Origin: Treponema succinifaciens DSM 2489
GTDB taxonomy: Bacteria; Spirochaetota; Spirochaetia; Treponematales; Treponemataceae
Assembly: GCF_000195275.1 (NCBI RefSeq)
Contig: NC_015385.1
Span: forward strand, 186,001 to 250,000
DNA length: 64,000 nt
Direction: 5' to 3'
In this document: positions 55,026-63,248 of the stretch, piece by piece
How positions within the stretch are numbered: the stretch's first letter is position 1
How the letters are laid out: each line of letters starts with the position of its first letter
Translations under genes and position numbers: made by a program
The notes under the pieces: model-generated
The model's input: the letters and a program-made list of their open reading frames with translations, nothing else
The model's database searches: none
What the model was told of the DNA's origin: nothing

Positions 55026-55207
55026 AGGCTTGGAGAAAGAAAAAGCTCCAGGCCTGTCTGTAGTTTAAAGCGAAAATCCGCGGAGCAATCCGCAGGTTAT
55101 ATGCCGGTTGTCTGCTGTATTTGTAACCCCGCAGCGGATGGCCGGTTTCCTTTTGGAGTGGAGAAAACCCTCTACTTCGAAAGCGGGGTTTTCTCCACTC
55201 CAAGCCT
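55026..55207. repeat. nested inverted repeats between amt and locus C
   Basis: TTGGAGTGGAGAAAACCC (55153-55170) is exactly inverted at 55186-55203. AGGCTTGGAG (55026-55035) can pair either with CTCCAGGCCT (55045-55054, one wobble) or with CTCCAAGCCT (55198-55207, perfect). No convincing gene lies between 55009 and 55412. The strength of the 18-bp stem suggests a transcript end or processing structure. Confidence 0.7.
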
Positions 55208-55349
55208 CCCTTCTTTTTCAGCATCGCTTAGGGCTGTCGTCCTAAGAACCCACTGTTTTGTACCTATTATAAAAAGTGTCATTATTGGGATAGAGCCCTG
55301 TGATATTTCTGAAAGAAGTCCGATTGATAATCTTTTGTAAAATTTCAAT

Positions 55350-55378
55350 AGATTGCCGTATCATGTGCGGCAATGACA
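55350..55378. repeat. dispersed hairpin repeat at the 3' side of locus C
   Basis: AGATTGCCG ... CGGCAATGACA, one unit of the hairpin family, 34 bases beyond the locus C stop. Confidence 0.7.
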
Positions 55379-55412
55379 TTTTAAGACTTATTGGACATCC
55401 CCGTGACAAAGG

Positions 55413-57006
55413 CTATTCCCATGCTTTTGTATAAACAGTGCCGTTTATTGTGCCGCCGTTGCAGTAGATGTTTGCGCCTGCGTTATTTTTTGCTGTAGTA
55501 TTGCCGTTCATGTAATTACTTATGTAACTGTCTATTTCCATAGTTGCGCCGCTTGCATCTTTTAGGAACAGATTTGCATCTGACTGTTCTATTAAAACAG
55601 CTCCGCCATAACCGTAAGCGTCATCGCTATCTGTTGAAGTTACGCTGTTGTTTTCAAATCTTGTGCTTTGCAAAGTAAGCGAGCCTTTCTTTATACTGAT
55701 TGCACCTCCGCCAAGTTTTTGGAATTTTCCATTTTCTGTGACTTCACTTCCTGGATTATAACCACCAGCCTTATTGCCTGTGAATGTGCTGTCTGTGATT
55801 TTTACACTTCCGCCTTGAATAAATATTGCGCCGCCTCTTCTTGCATAATATCCGCCGTTAGAAGTGCACGTATTGCTGTCGAACGTTGAATCCTCAATTT
55901 CAAGAATTCCATTGTCATTGTTCATTATTGCGCTGCCTCTATTTGCTGTGTTGCCTTTAAATGTTGTATTGGTTATGTGGCATGAACCAGAATTTTCTAT
56001 TGCTGCGGCGTTTGACATTAAATTTCCATCACCGTTGCTTTCAAAATTGCATGAAACAACTTCCACTTGCGCTCCGTTTTCTATTCGTATGCATTCAGAG
56101 AAAGATACATTGCCTTTGTTTGTGCTTGTGTTATTATAAAAAGTACAGTTTTCAACAAGAAGTTTTCCGCCACTTTTTACATATATAAGGCTTATTCCTT
56201 GGTTTGACATGGACATTCCATTTATATAGCATTGCTTTAAAATTACAGTTGCTCCGTCATCTACACAGATTAGAGCTCCGTCAAGCGTAGAAGTAGTTCC
56301 AACCGTGCTTGAAGCCGTAAATGTAAGATTGTTTATTTCAAGGATTGTGGAGCTTCCGGTTACATTGAAAAGTTTTATCTGGCCGCCTTCTGTTGCAAGA
56401 GTTTTGTTGTCATCTGTGCTTTCTTGAACTTTTCCACCGTTGCCTCTTATAATTTTTGTGCCGGAAGTTATGTTTGCAAATTGATAGTTATTTGCTTGTG
56501 TAGCTTGATTCGTGCTTACAGAAGAATTTCCGCCCATAAAAATATATGCGTTTCCGTCTGATTCGCACGCTGTTTTTAGTTCTTTTGCATCAGCTGAAAT
56601 ATTGTAGATTTGGCAGTCTTTTTTCTTTAAATTTACTTGGCAATCAGAATCTTGTCCTGCTGTTACTTTTGCTTCTTCTGTTCCAAAATATAAAAGAACG
56701 TCCTTGCTGGACATCCAGCCTTCTACTTCTACTGTGTATGTGGCAGGCTCAAGTTCGTCAAATACAATTACCCCCCCCCGTCTCGTCGGTTTCTGTGTTT
56801 ATGGTTTCTTCCTTTATGATTTTTTCGCCTAGCGAAAGCCTTACCGTGAATGAATCAACATCGTCATGCCCTGATGAATAAAGCGCGCGTGAAGAGCTGG
56901 GCAGAACAACCCGAACAGAACCGCTTTCGCTTCCTTGCGATGTGTTCATGCAGGAAACAAATGCGAGCAATAACGCTGGTAAAATTGAAAACGCAAATTT
57001 TTTCAT
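55413..57006 (-). CDS. phase-variable beta-helix lipoprotein (locus C), G9 tract out of frame
   Basis: The N-terminal frame (signal ending FVSCMN, then VRVVLPSSSRALYSSGHDDV ... TVRLS) is the shared module of loci A and B. It stops just after a nine-G run (minus strand, 56771-56779). With eight Gs it continues as TGGVIVFDELEPATYTVEVE and runs to 55413, 530 residues in all. The C-terminal 350 residues are a right-handed beta-helix of repeats like GGAIFIQGGSVKITDSTFTG, resembling chlamydial Pmp and other adhesin repeats. As written the gene is OFF. Adhesion or surface display is inference. Confidence 0.85.
56771..56779 (-). repeat. G9 tract inside locus C (C9 on plus strand)
   Basis: Nine Cs on the plus strand. 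With nine the frame stops after TGGGNCI; with eight it continues VIVFDELEPATY. Confidence 0.9.
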
Positions 57007-57094
57007 AATTCCCCCTGTAAAAAAATTGTTAAGATAACCTATTAACCTTAATTTCGAGTTTTATAATTTAATGTCATTATCTAGTTTGACTATT

Positions 57095-57325
57095 TGTCAT
57101 TATCGGACTTGATCCGATAATCTTTGTGTTTGTACACGAACAGATTCCCGTGTCGTAGCACGGGAATGACACTTAAATTACTGTTCTTATCAAAACTCGA
57201 AGTTTGGGCTATTACTATTCTATATCAAACTCCAGCTGATTTCCACTTTTGGCAGAAAATTCTTTAAATTTTTATTGATTTATGTTTGTGTGGAAAGATT
57301 CCTGTGTCGTAGCAAAGGAATGACA
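57095..57325. repeat. three dispersed hairpin repeats upstream of locus C
   Basis: TGTCATTATCGG...CCGATAATCT (57095-57123), AGATTCCCGTG...CACGGGAATGACA (57142-57171) and AGATTCCTGTG...AGGAATGACA (57296-57325). The third has a decayed stem. Between 57007 and 57331 no gene is visible; the lipoprotein's ribosome-binding site GGGGG lies near 57012. Confidence 0.75.
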
Positions 57326-57331
57326 GACCTG

Positions 57332-58549
57332 TTAATACTGTAAAAGCCAGTCTGATAAAAGCATAATTTTTATTCCGTCAATAGTTCCAACGTCCATTTT
57401 ATTTGATGTAAGAACATACTTTGGAAAGTTGTCTTTTATTTCTCTTAAATTTCCAATTTCCCGCTCATCATTATCAGGCAAACTTCTGCAAACTTGTATA
57501 TAAATTTTTTCATTATTCTTGATTGCGACAAAATCAATTTCCTTGTTTCCGTCCTTTCCAATATAAACATTGTATTTGCGGCGAAGAAGTTCAAGATAAA
57601 CAATGTTTTCAAGCATAGAAGCAACAGATTTTGGGTTGTATCCTAAGATACAATATTTTAGAGAAGAATCAGCAAGATAGTATTTTTCTTGCGTTTTTAA
57701 TATGCTTTTTCCTTGAATGTCATAGCGGCTGCACTTGTAAATTATGAAAGCTTTTTGCAGATATTCAAGGTAATTGTAAACTGATTCAACATTTGCGCTT
57801 CTGTTCTGGCTTTTTAGAAATTTCACAATTGAGTTTGCTGAAAAATTCTTTCCTAGATTTTCAAAAACAAATTTTACAATTCTGTCGAAAAGTTCTTTGT
57901 TGGAAATTGTATGGCGAATGGCAATGTCGTGGTCTACAACGGAAAGATAAATTCCTTCTACAATCTGATAGCAAGTTTTTTCATCAAAATTATTTTTTGC
58001 AATAAGCGGAAATCCACCGAATCGCAGGAAGTTATCAAAAGCATCATCGATTTTATCTTTACTAGTAATATTTTTGAATTCAAGAAATTCAGAAAAAGAA
58101 AGCGGCAGCACATGGATAAGAACATATCGCCCGGAAAGATAAGTTGAAATTTCAGAGGAAAGAAGCTTTGAATTTGAGCCGGTTACATAAATATCCACAT
58201 TCTTGTTTTCTAAAAGCGAGTTTATAACTTTTTCCCAGCCATCAATAATTTGAACTTCATCAAGAAGAAGGTAACATTTTTTATCTTTTGGTATTTTTTG
58301 CAGAATATCCTGATACATTTCATTTGCCGTTTCAACAGCGGAAAAATCCATGTCTGAATATGAAATAGAAATAATCTGGTTTTCTTCTATTCCGCTTTTT
58401 TGCAAAAGATTTTTGTACAAGGACAATATAGATGATTTTCCACATCTGCGGATTCCAGAAAGAATTTTTACAAGCGGAATGTCTTTGTATTTTTTAAGTT
58501 CTTCCAAATATTCTTTTCTTAAAAACAATTGATTTTCAGGCATTTTCAT
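57332..58549 (-). CDS. AAA-type ATPase with DUF4143
   Basis: 405 residues. Walker A reads GIRRCGKSS near 33, Walker B LLLDEVQ near 97, and TGSNSKLLSSEISTYLSGRY is typical of this family, followed by a C-terminal DUF4143 region (LENIVYLELLRRKYNVYIGK ... KEIDFVA, a PD-ExK-like nuclease remnant or fold). These proteins are widespread and multi-copy in gut bacteria; no biochemical role is established. It is flanked by repeats on both sides, which suggests a mobile or unstable neighbourhood. Confidence 0.9.
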   Translation of the reverse strand: MKMPENQLFLRKEYLEELKKYKDIPLVKILSGIRRCGKSSILSLYKNLLQKSGIEENQIISISYSDMDFSAVETANEMYQDILQKIPKDKKCYLLLDEVQIIDGWEKVINSLLENKNVDIYVTGSNSKLLSSEISTYLSGRYVLIHVLPLSFSEFLEFKNITSKDKIDDAFDNFLRFGGFPLIAKNNFDEKTCYQIVEGIYLSVVDHDIAIRHTISNKELFDRIVKFVFENLGKNFSANSIVKFLKSQNRSANVESVYNYLEYLQKAFIIYKCSRYDIQGKSILKTQEKYYLADSSLKYCILGYNPKSVASMLENIVYLELLRRKYNVYIGKDGNKEIDFVAIKNNEKIYIQVCRSLPDNDEREIGNLREIKDNFPKYVLTSNKMDVGTIDGIKIMLLSDWLLQY

Positions 58550-58877
58550 AAAAAAAGAATATCACGGAATGTAAAATTTTTCCATAGTTTTTACTGAGTT
58601 TAAATAAAAACTATGTAGATTTATAAAGTTTTTTCTGAAATACAATAAAAACTTTTTATTTGTTTGCTTTTTTTATTTCCCAAAAATGAAAAAATGTTAA
58701 AAATGGGAAACAGAAATAGCGTTTCACTTCCCAAAATTGAAAAAATATTGATTTTGGGAAATGGGCGGTTTTATTAGGATTTGCGGAATTACATTTTGCA
58801 AGGGGCACTGACATATACACGGCAGGGGATGTTGCAAGCATACGACAGTAGGGCTGCCGTGTGCTTGTAATTGAAAA
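58550..58877. other. non-coding region with two AT-rich hairpins
   Basis: Two successive inverted repeats carry TTCCCAAAA and TTTTGGGAA arms (about 58677-58710 and 58730-58764). A related TTTCCCAAAATTG also occurs at about 34114, beside another hairpin. The short ORFs here have no recognisable content. I see no promoter or gene. Confidence 0.5.
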
Positions 58878-60464
58878 TTATTCATCTGCTTCTTTAGAGG
58901 CTGTATAGTAGTCTGTGGAAAATCCAATTGTTGTATTTATAGATGCTGCGACGAACGAAATGCTGTTCAAATCAACAACAGAACTTGAGTCTATGGCAAA
59001 CTTGTAAAGGTCTACATTTACAACTCTGTTATGCTTAAAGAATCCGCCTGTTTTTTGTTTGTCATAGTCTGGAAGCATAAGGTTTGCACCGCAGTCTGCA
59101 ATTGCAAGTTCCTTTGGTTTTATTGCAACAAAACGACGTGGACCATAGAAATGCGAGTTTCGTTGTGAATAATTAGGGATATATAAATCTAATCCGTTTC
59201 TAAATGATTCTAATGTAGTTACAGAGTCTTGGACACCACTGGAGGGGCTATTTAACGCATCTGGGAGGTCTCCTTTTGTATAAATAGTTCTTGCGGATTC
59301 AGTCCAGCCAGTTTTTGCGGATACTTTGAATCCGTTTGAAGTGCTGTAAAGTCTTAAAATTGCTCCGCGGCTATAAATTGCTTTTGTTGTTTCACTTGTT
59401 AAATAGGCATCAGTAGCATATTTTTCGCCAGTCTGTGCAACCAGCACGTAAACATAGCCGTCGTAATGGATAAGTATGTCCGTTATTTGTCCGTCTACGC
59501 CCATGCTTTGTGTGGACTGCGCTTCTCCTTTTGCGGTTATTGTAAAGCCATCATTGTTGTTTCCTGTTATTGTGGCGCGCTGAAGATATGAAGTTCCGTT
59601 ATTTGTATATGCAATGTAAAGCTCTGTTCCACTTGCAGCAAATGCTGTGATTTCTCCAGGGTAATACGTAGGGATTTCTGTTTTGTTGCTGAATGTTTCA
59701 TTATATTCCAACTTGTTAATGTCTTTTGCAAAAAAATACTCATTTGAACTGGACATTGCTCCAATCCAAAGGCTGTTGTTTACGGGGTCATAGTAAAGGC
59801 TGTCTGCAAATTTTTTAGATGCGCCATCTATTGTGATTGTATAGTCAGAAGTATCAGTATTGTTTTTGAATATATCAAATGCAAGACCTGTGCTAGGATT
59901 GGATACATCATTGATATTTATATAGTATTTATTTCCATCTATATCTTCAAATGCGTCATCTGGATTCATACTTGATATAGTTGTGCTTGAAGAAATATTA
60001 TCAAAGAATTCTGCACTAGATGAAGAGCCGGACGGTTCTCTTAACACATAATAATTTGAACTGAATACTTTTCCTTTATTGCCTGCTAGAATAAGTGTAA
60101 TCGGGCAGTTTTGGGTTTCGCCGGCTGTAACTTCTACTTCTGCGCTGTTGCGGGCAAGGAATGTTCCGTCCTGCTGTCTTGCCGTAACAACTATTTTGTA
60201 TGTTCCAGGTTCTAGCTCGTCAAATACAAAATCGCCCCCCCCGGTGGATTCCGATGACAGGGTTTTAAGTGTTTTGTCGCCCTGCATAAGGCTTACTTCA
60301 TATAAAGGATTATCTTTTGAAAGTGTATAAGTTCCGCGCGAACCGCTTTCTGGCAAGGTAATACGGATTGCTCCTTCTTTGCCGCTAGAGCCGTCAATAT
60401 TCATGCAGGAAGCAAATGCAAGAAGCAGCGGAAATAATGCAAGCGCAAGTTTCTTTGTATTCAT
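58878..60464 (-). CDS. phase-variable lipoprotein (locus B), G8 tract in frame
   Basis: 528 residues, intact. The signal ends in FASCMN; IRITLPESGSRGTYTLSKDN, then GGG from an eight-G run (codons near 75), then FVFDELEPGTYKIVVTARQQ form the shared N-terminal module. The C-terminal 400 residues are homologous to locus A (AGETQNCPITLIL; YIPNYSQRNSHFYGPRRFVA; KELAIADCGAN; HNRVVNVDLYKFAID) and look beta-rich, perhaps a propeller. With eight Gs the gene is ON. AGGAGGATTTTT reads upstream of the ATG on this strand. Surface location is likely; function unknown. Confidence 0.85.
   Translation of the reverse strand: MNTKKLALALFPLLLAFASCMNIDGSSGKEGAIRITLPESGSRGTYTLSKDNPLYEVSLMQGDKTLKTLSSESTGGGDFVFDELEPGTYKIVVTARQQDGTFLARNSAEVEVTAGETQNCPITLILAGNKGKVFSSNYYVLREPSGSSSSAEFFDNISSSTTISSMNPDDAFEDIDGNKYYININDVSNPSTGLAFDIFKNNTDTSDYTITIDGASKKFADSLYYDPVNNSLWIGAMSSSNEYFFAKDINKLEYNETFSNKTEIPTYYPGEITAFAASGTELYIAYTNNGTSYLQRATITGNNNDGFTITAKGEAQSTQSMGVDGQITDILIHYDGYVYVLVAQTGEKYATDAYLTSETTKAIYSRGAILRLYSTSNGFKVSAKTGWTESARTIYTKGDLPDALNSPSSGVQDSVTTLESFRNGLDLYIPNYSQRNSHFYGPRRFVAIKPKELAIADCGANLMLPDYDKQKTGGFFKHNRVVNVDLYKFAIDSSSVVDLNSISFVAASINTTIGFSTDYYTASKEADE
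60235..60242 (-). repeat. G8 tract inside locus B (C8 on plus strand)
   Basis: Eight Cs on the plus strand encode STGGGDF in the open frame. One base more or less would truncate the protein soon after. Confidence 0.9.
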
Positions 60465-60536
60465 AAAAATCCTCCAGTTAGTGGTAAATTCTTTATTAGG
60501 TCAAATATCAAGTTTTGATAAAGGAAGTCATTTTAC

Positions 60537-60611
60537 TGTCATTCCCATGCTACGACATGGGAATCTATTATAAAATTTCAACAGATTATCCTGTCAAGCA
60601 GGATAATGACA
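60537..60611. repeat. facing pair of dispersed hairpin repeats upstream of locus B
   Basis: TGTCATTCCCATG...CATGGGAATCT (60537-60566) and AGATTATCCTG...CAGGATAATGACA (60583-60611). Both stems are perfect yet have different cores. They lie about 75-150 bases upstream of the locus B start. Confidence 0.8.
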
Positions 60612-60697
60612 AATGCCGCTTTCTTTTTCTTACCGCATATTCATTTTTTTTGTTAAATATGTCTTGTTTTTTCTGTATCGAATATTTGTTCAATCTA

Positions 60698-60744
60698 TGT
60701 TATTATTTTATTGCGTTTATGGGGAAAAGTCCAGTGAAAGATAA
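60698..60744 (+). repeat. 47-bp direct repeat, left copy bracketing hipBA
   Basis: Matches 62247-62293 at 46 of 47 bases. The right copy is the promoter-proximal region and first codons (MGKNPVKDK) of the binding-protein gene. The left copy is a detached fragment reading MGKSPVKDK before it diverges. Confidence 0.9.
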
Positions 60745-60749
60745 GATGT

Positions 60750-61904
60750 CTATGAATGCATTTTTTCGTTCAAGGATTCAAGAGTTTCAAAAATAATTTT
60801 CTTATTTATATTTAGTTGCTGTGCTAGTAAAATAAAATCGTCTTTGTTGATTTTGTCCAAGTCATAATGCGTGCCGATTTTCATTGACATTTTTTTTGTT
60901 AAAGACGGAAAGGCTTTTGTAGAAACAACATCGTAAATTGGAGAGAGCCTTGCATTCCCCTTTTTGTCATAAAGAATTGAATAGTTTTTTGCATGGGCAT
61001 CGCAGTTTCCAATAAGGTAGTTAAAAAGAATTTCAGTTATAAAAAAACGCAAATCAATAATCGGCATAACGGAATGAAGTTTCAGCAAGTCATAAATTTC
61101 TTTGATTCCAGGACCGCCGTCAGACTGGTATTTGTTTTCCGGCATAATTCCAAGAGCCTGGCACATATCTTCCTGATGAAGTCTTGTGATTTTCCCGTTC
61201 TTTATAATGCGGTCATATCGCTGGACTATAAAAACATCTTTTCCTGCGATTTTTTCAAGCCTTGATTCCGGCGCATTTAAGCCACATTTTTTTGCAAGCT
61301 GCATACAGTCATATTCATTTTGCGCTAATGTGGAAAGATTTCCTTCTCGTGTCGGCTTTAAAATATGGGTTGAAGGCGCGCCGTTTAAAGGCAAATACCA
61401 CTGGTTTTCAAAAAATGCCAACGAAAGTTTTTCCTGTGCGCCGGCAAGAGAAAGTCTAAGCTTGTCATCAGCTTTGAGAAACGGTCTTTGTGGAATATTT
61501 AAAACAAAATCTTCTAGTTGTTCCTCTGAAAGTTTTTCGTAGTTTGAACTGTTTAGTTCGTATTCAGTTTTAATATTTTTTGGATTAAAATCGTCATCTG
61601 CAATTGTTATGAATCCTGCGCATTCCTGACCTATGGCTTCAAGGAGCTTAATGTCGCTGAGTTCTGAAATATGGAGATAATCGGCAACTCTTTTCCTTGT
61701 AAATTCTTCTGGAAGCAGTCCTGAAAAAAATGGAAGGCATTCTTTCTGCGAAAATTCTCCTTTTTTAAGCGGAAGGGAAAGAGAAATAGCCTTTGAATCT
61801 GGAGATGAAAGATATTCTTCTATATAATAGAATGCAATTCCTCTGTTTTCCGTAGTGAACAATTCCCCGCATTTTTTTTCTCCAAAATAAACATTCAGCT
61901 TCAT
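60750..61904 (-). CDS. hipA: HipA-family serine/threonine kinase toxin
   Basis: 384 residues. The N-terminal Couple_hipA region (GIAFYYIEEYLSSPDSKAIS, LPFFSGLLPEEFTRK) is followed by the kinase domain: SLAGAQEKLSL, ILKP near 185, the catalytic loop IGNCDAHAKNYSIL near 300 with its Asp, and the metal-binding YDVVST. E. coli HipA phosphorylates glutamyl-tRNA synthetase and causes dormancy; the target here is not known. It overlaps hipB by four bases, in the normal antitoxin-first order. All catalytic motifs are intact. Confidence 0.93.
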   Translation of the reverse strand: MKLNVYFGEKKCGELFTTENRGIAFYYIEEYLSSPDSKAISLSLPLKKGEFSQKECLPFFSGLLPEEFTRKRVADYLHISELSDIKLLEAIGQECAGFITIADDDFNPKNIKTEYELNSSNYEKLSEEQLEDFVLNIPQRPFLKADDKLRLSLAGAQEKLSLAFFENQWYLPLNGAPSTHILKPTREGNLSTLAQNEYDCMQLAKKCGLNAPESRLEKIAGKDVFIVQRYDRIIKNGKITRLHQEDMCQALGIMPENKYQSDGGPGIKEIYDLLKLHSVMPIIDLRFFITEILFNYLIGNCDAHAKNYSILYDKKGNARLSPIYDVVSTKAFPSLTKKMSMKIGTHYDLDKINKDDFILLAQQLNINKKIIFETLESLNEKMHS

Positions 61905-62122
61905 TCGTTATCCTCGCGGTTTGTCAAAGAAATGTTTATTCCAAGAATTTGGAGGCAATTTATTACTTTTCCGATGTGAAGAGTTTCTTTGCCGTTTTCA
62001 AGCTCGGAAAAAAAACGGTTTCCAACATTGCACATTACGGCGCATTCAGACTGGGTAATTCCTAGGGATTTTCTGCGTTTTTTTACAGCTTCTGAAATAT
62101 CGCTGATAGAGTTTATTATCAT
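61901..62122 (-). CDS. hipB: HipB-like antitoxin (Xre-family HTH)
   Basis: 73 residues with a single Xre/Cro-type helix-turn-helix (KKRRKSLGITQSECAVMCNV, FFSELENGKETLHIGKVINC). It is expected to bind the operator just upstream and neutralise HipA. The TATAAT promoter element (minus strand, 62130-62135) lies eight bases before the ATG, so the mRNA is nearly leaderless or has a very short leader. Confidence 0.92.
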   Translation of the reverse strand: MIINSISDISEAVKKRRKSLGITQSECAVMCNVGNRFFSELENGKETLHIGKVINCLQILGINISLTNREDNE

Positions 62123-62129
62123 AACGGCA

Positions 62130-62201
62130 ATTATAGCATTCCCGAACGGTAAAATCTATGTATTTTAAAGGTAATTTAAATCTTTTGTTACCGTTCGGGA
62201 A
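62130..62201 (-). promoter_or_regulatory. hipBA promoter with paired operators
   Basis: TTCCCGAACGGTAA (62139-62152) and TTACCGTTCGGGAA (62188-62201) are a perfect 14-bp inverted repeat 35 bases apart. The first lies between a TATAAT (minus, 62130-62135) and a TAGATT -35 (minus, 62153-62158) with a 17-base spacer. HipB binding to both sites would block or loop the promoter. Confidence 0.8.
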
Positions 62202-62246
62202 GATTTCTGGCAAAGAAAAGCGGATAATGACATTCAGATATAAAAC

Positions 62247-62293
62247 TGTTATTATTTTATTGCGTTTATGGGGAAAAATCCAGTGAAAGATAA
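62247..62293 (+). repeat. 47-bp direct repeat, right copy
   Basis: The partner of 60698-60744; it overlaps the start of the binding-protein gene. Together the copies enclose the hipBA cassette. Confidence 0.9.
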
Positions 62294-63248
62294 AAATGGT
62301 TTTGTGCTAAAGGCGGCGGTTCCGCTTGCTGTTCTTTTTGCGGCGGGAATTTTTTTTCTTATGCGCATTGTCTCTGGAATTTCTACTCATGGCGCGGAAT
62401 TTGAAGGCGAAGACAGAAACTACCATATTCTTGTTGTGGGGCAGGCTGACAGTTCCGTTTTCCTTAACCAGATTTTTGAAGGCGCAAAAAGCATGAGCCA
62501 TGACTATAGCGCGCTGGTGGAACTAAAGTCCCCGGATTCCCTTGCGGAAAATATTTCGCTTCAGTCTTTAATTGACTACGGTTCGTTTGTAAATGCGGAT
62601 GGAATCATTGCCTATGTAAGCCCTTCATCGCTTCCGTTTGAATCAGTAAGCCGCATTGACGGCACAGAAATTCCTGTTATAACAATCGGACATTATCTTG
62701 CAGAAAATCCGCAGATTTCTTTTATCGGAAGCAACTATTCAAATCTTGGGCGCAGAATCGGCATTGAATCCGAAGAGCTTTTTGAGCCAAGTGGAAAAGC
62801 ATATATCGTTATAAGCGGAATTTCAGGCAGCCCGAACCACAGCAATCTTTTAGACAGCCTAATGGATTATTACAAAGCTAGGGGAATTTCAAATTTTGAA
62901 GTGTTTGACAAGTCGCTCAAGGAAAACAAAAAAAGTGTGGAAGAAGTTCTTCTGCATGGAAAAACTGACTGCTGCGCCGTTGTCTGTCTTACAGAAGAAG
63001 ACACGATTATGGCTCTTCAGCTTGTTGCAGCCTCTCCTGCTTCTGGACGCATAAAAATTTTAGGCTATGGTGAAAATGAAACTGTAACAATGTATCTTGA
63101 AAAAGGAATTCTTTCTAAGCTTGTTTCGTTCAATCTTAACAAAATCGGAAGAACGGCAATGGCGGAACTTTTTGAATACAGAAACAAAGGCTATGCGAAC
63201 AGCTACATTACAGCTGACCTTCAAGTAAGGAGGGCAGAAAAAAAATGA
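62268..63248 (+). CDS. membrane-anchored sugar-binding-like (PBP1/RbsB-type) protein
   Basis: 326 residues. A membrane helix (VLKAAVPLAVLFAAGIFFLM) near 13-33 anchors a type I periplasmic binding domain (YHILVVGQADSSVFLNQIFE, IDYGSFVNADGIIAYVSPSS, PVITIGHYLAENPQISFIGS, ILGYGENETVTMYLEKGILS). It overlaps the sensor kinase gene by four bases (ATGA). The pair is therefore likely a sugar-sensing two-component input in which the binding protein presents the ligand to the kinase. No ABC transporter is visible in the window. The start is the ATG within the duplicated sequence. Confidence 0.85.
   Translation: MGKNPVKDKNGFVLKAAVPLAVLFAAGIFFLMRIVSGISTHGAEFEGEDRNYHILVVGQADSSVFLNQIFEGAKSMSHDYSALVELKSPDSLAENISLQSLIDYGSFVNADGIIAYVSPSSLPFESVSRIDGTEIPVITIGHYLAENPQISFIGSNYSNLGRRIGIESEELFEPSGKAYIVISGISGSPNHSNLLDSLMDYYKARGISNFEVFDKSLKENKKSVEEVLLHGKTDCCAVVCLTEEDTIMALQLVAASPASGRIKILGYGENETVTMYLEKGILSKLVSFNLNKIGRTAMAELFEYRNKGYANSYITADLQVRRAEKK

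Noticed and set aside
55012-55224. 70-residue minus-strand ORF after amt
   Set aside because: It is a translation of nested inverted repeats with no recognisable content.
55413-56714. Separate 433-residue gene starting at 56714 (minus)
   Set aside because: The Met is internal; with eight Gs the frame joins the upstream lipoprotein start, and no ribosome-binding site was found before 56714.
58656-58841. 61-residue ORF in the hairpin region
   Set aside because: It is the reading of two AT-rich inverted repeats and has no plausible start context.
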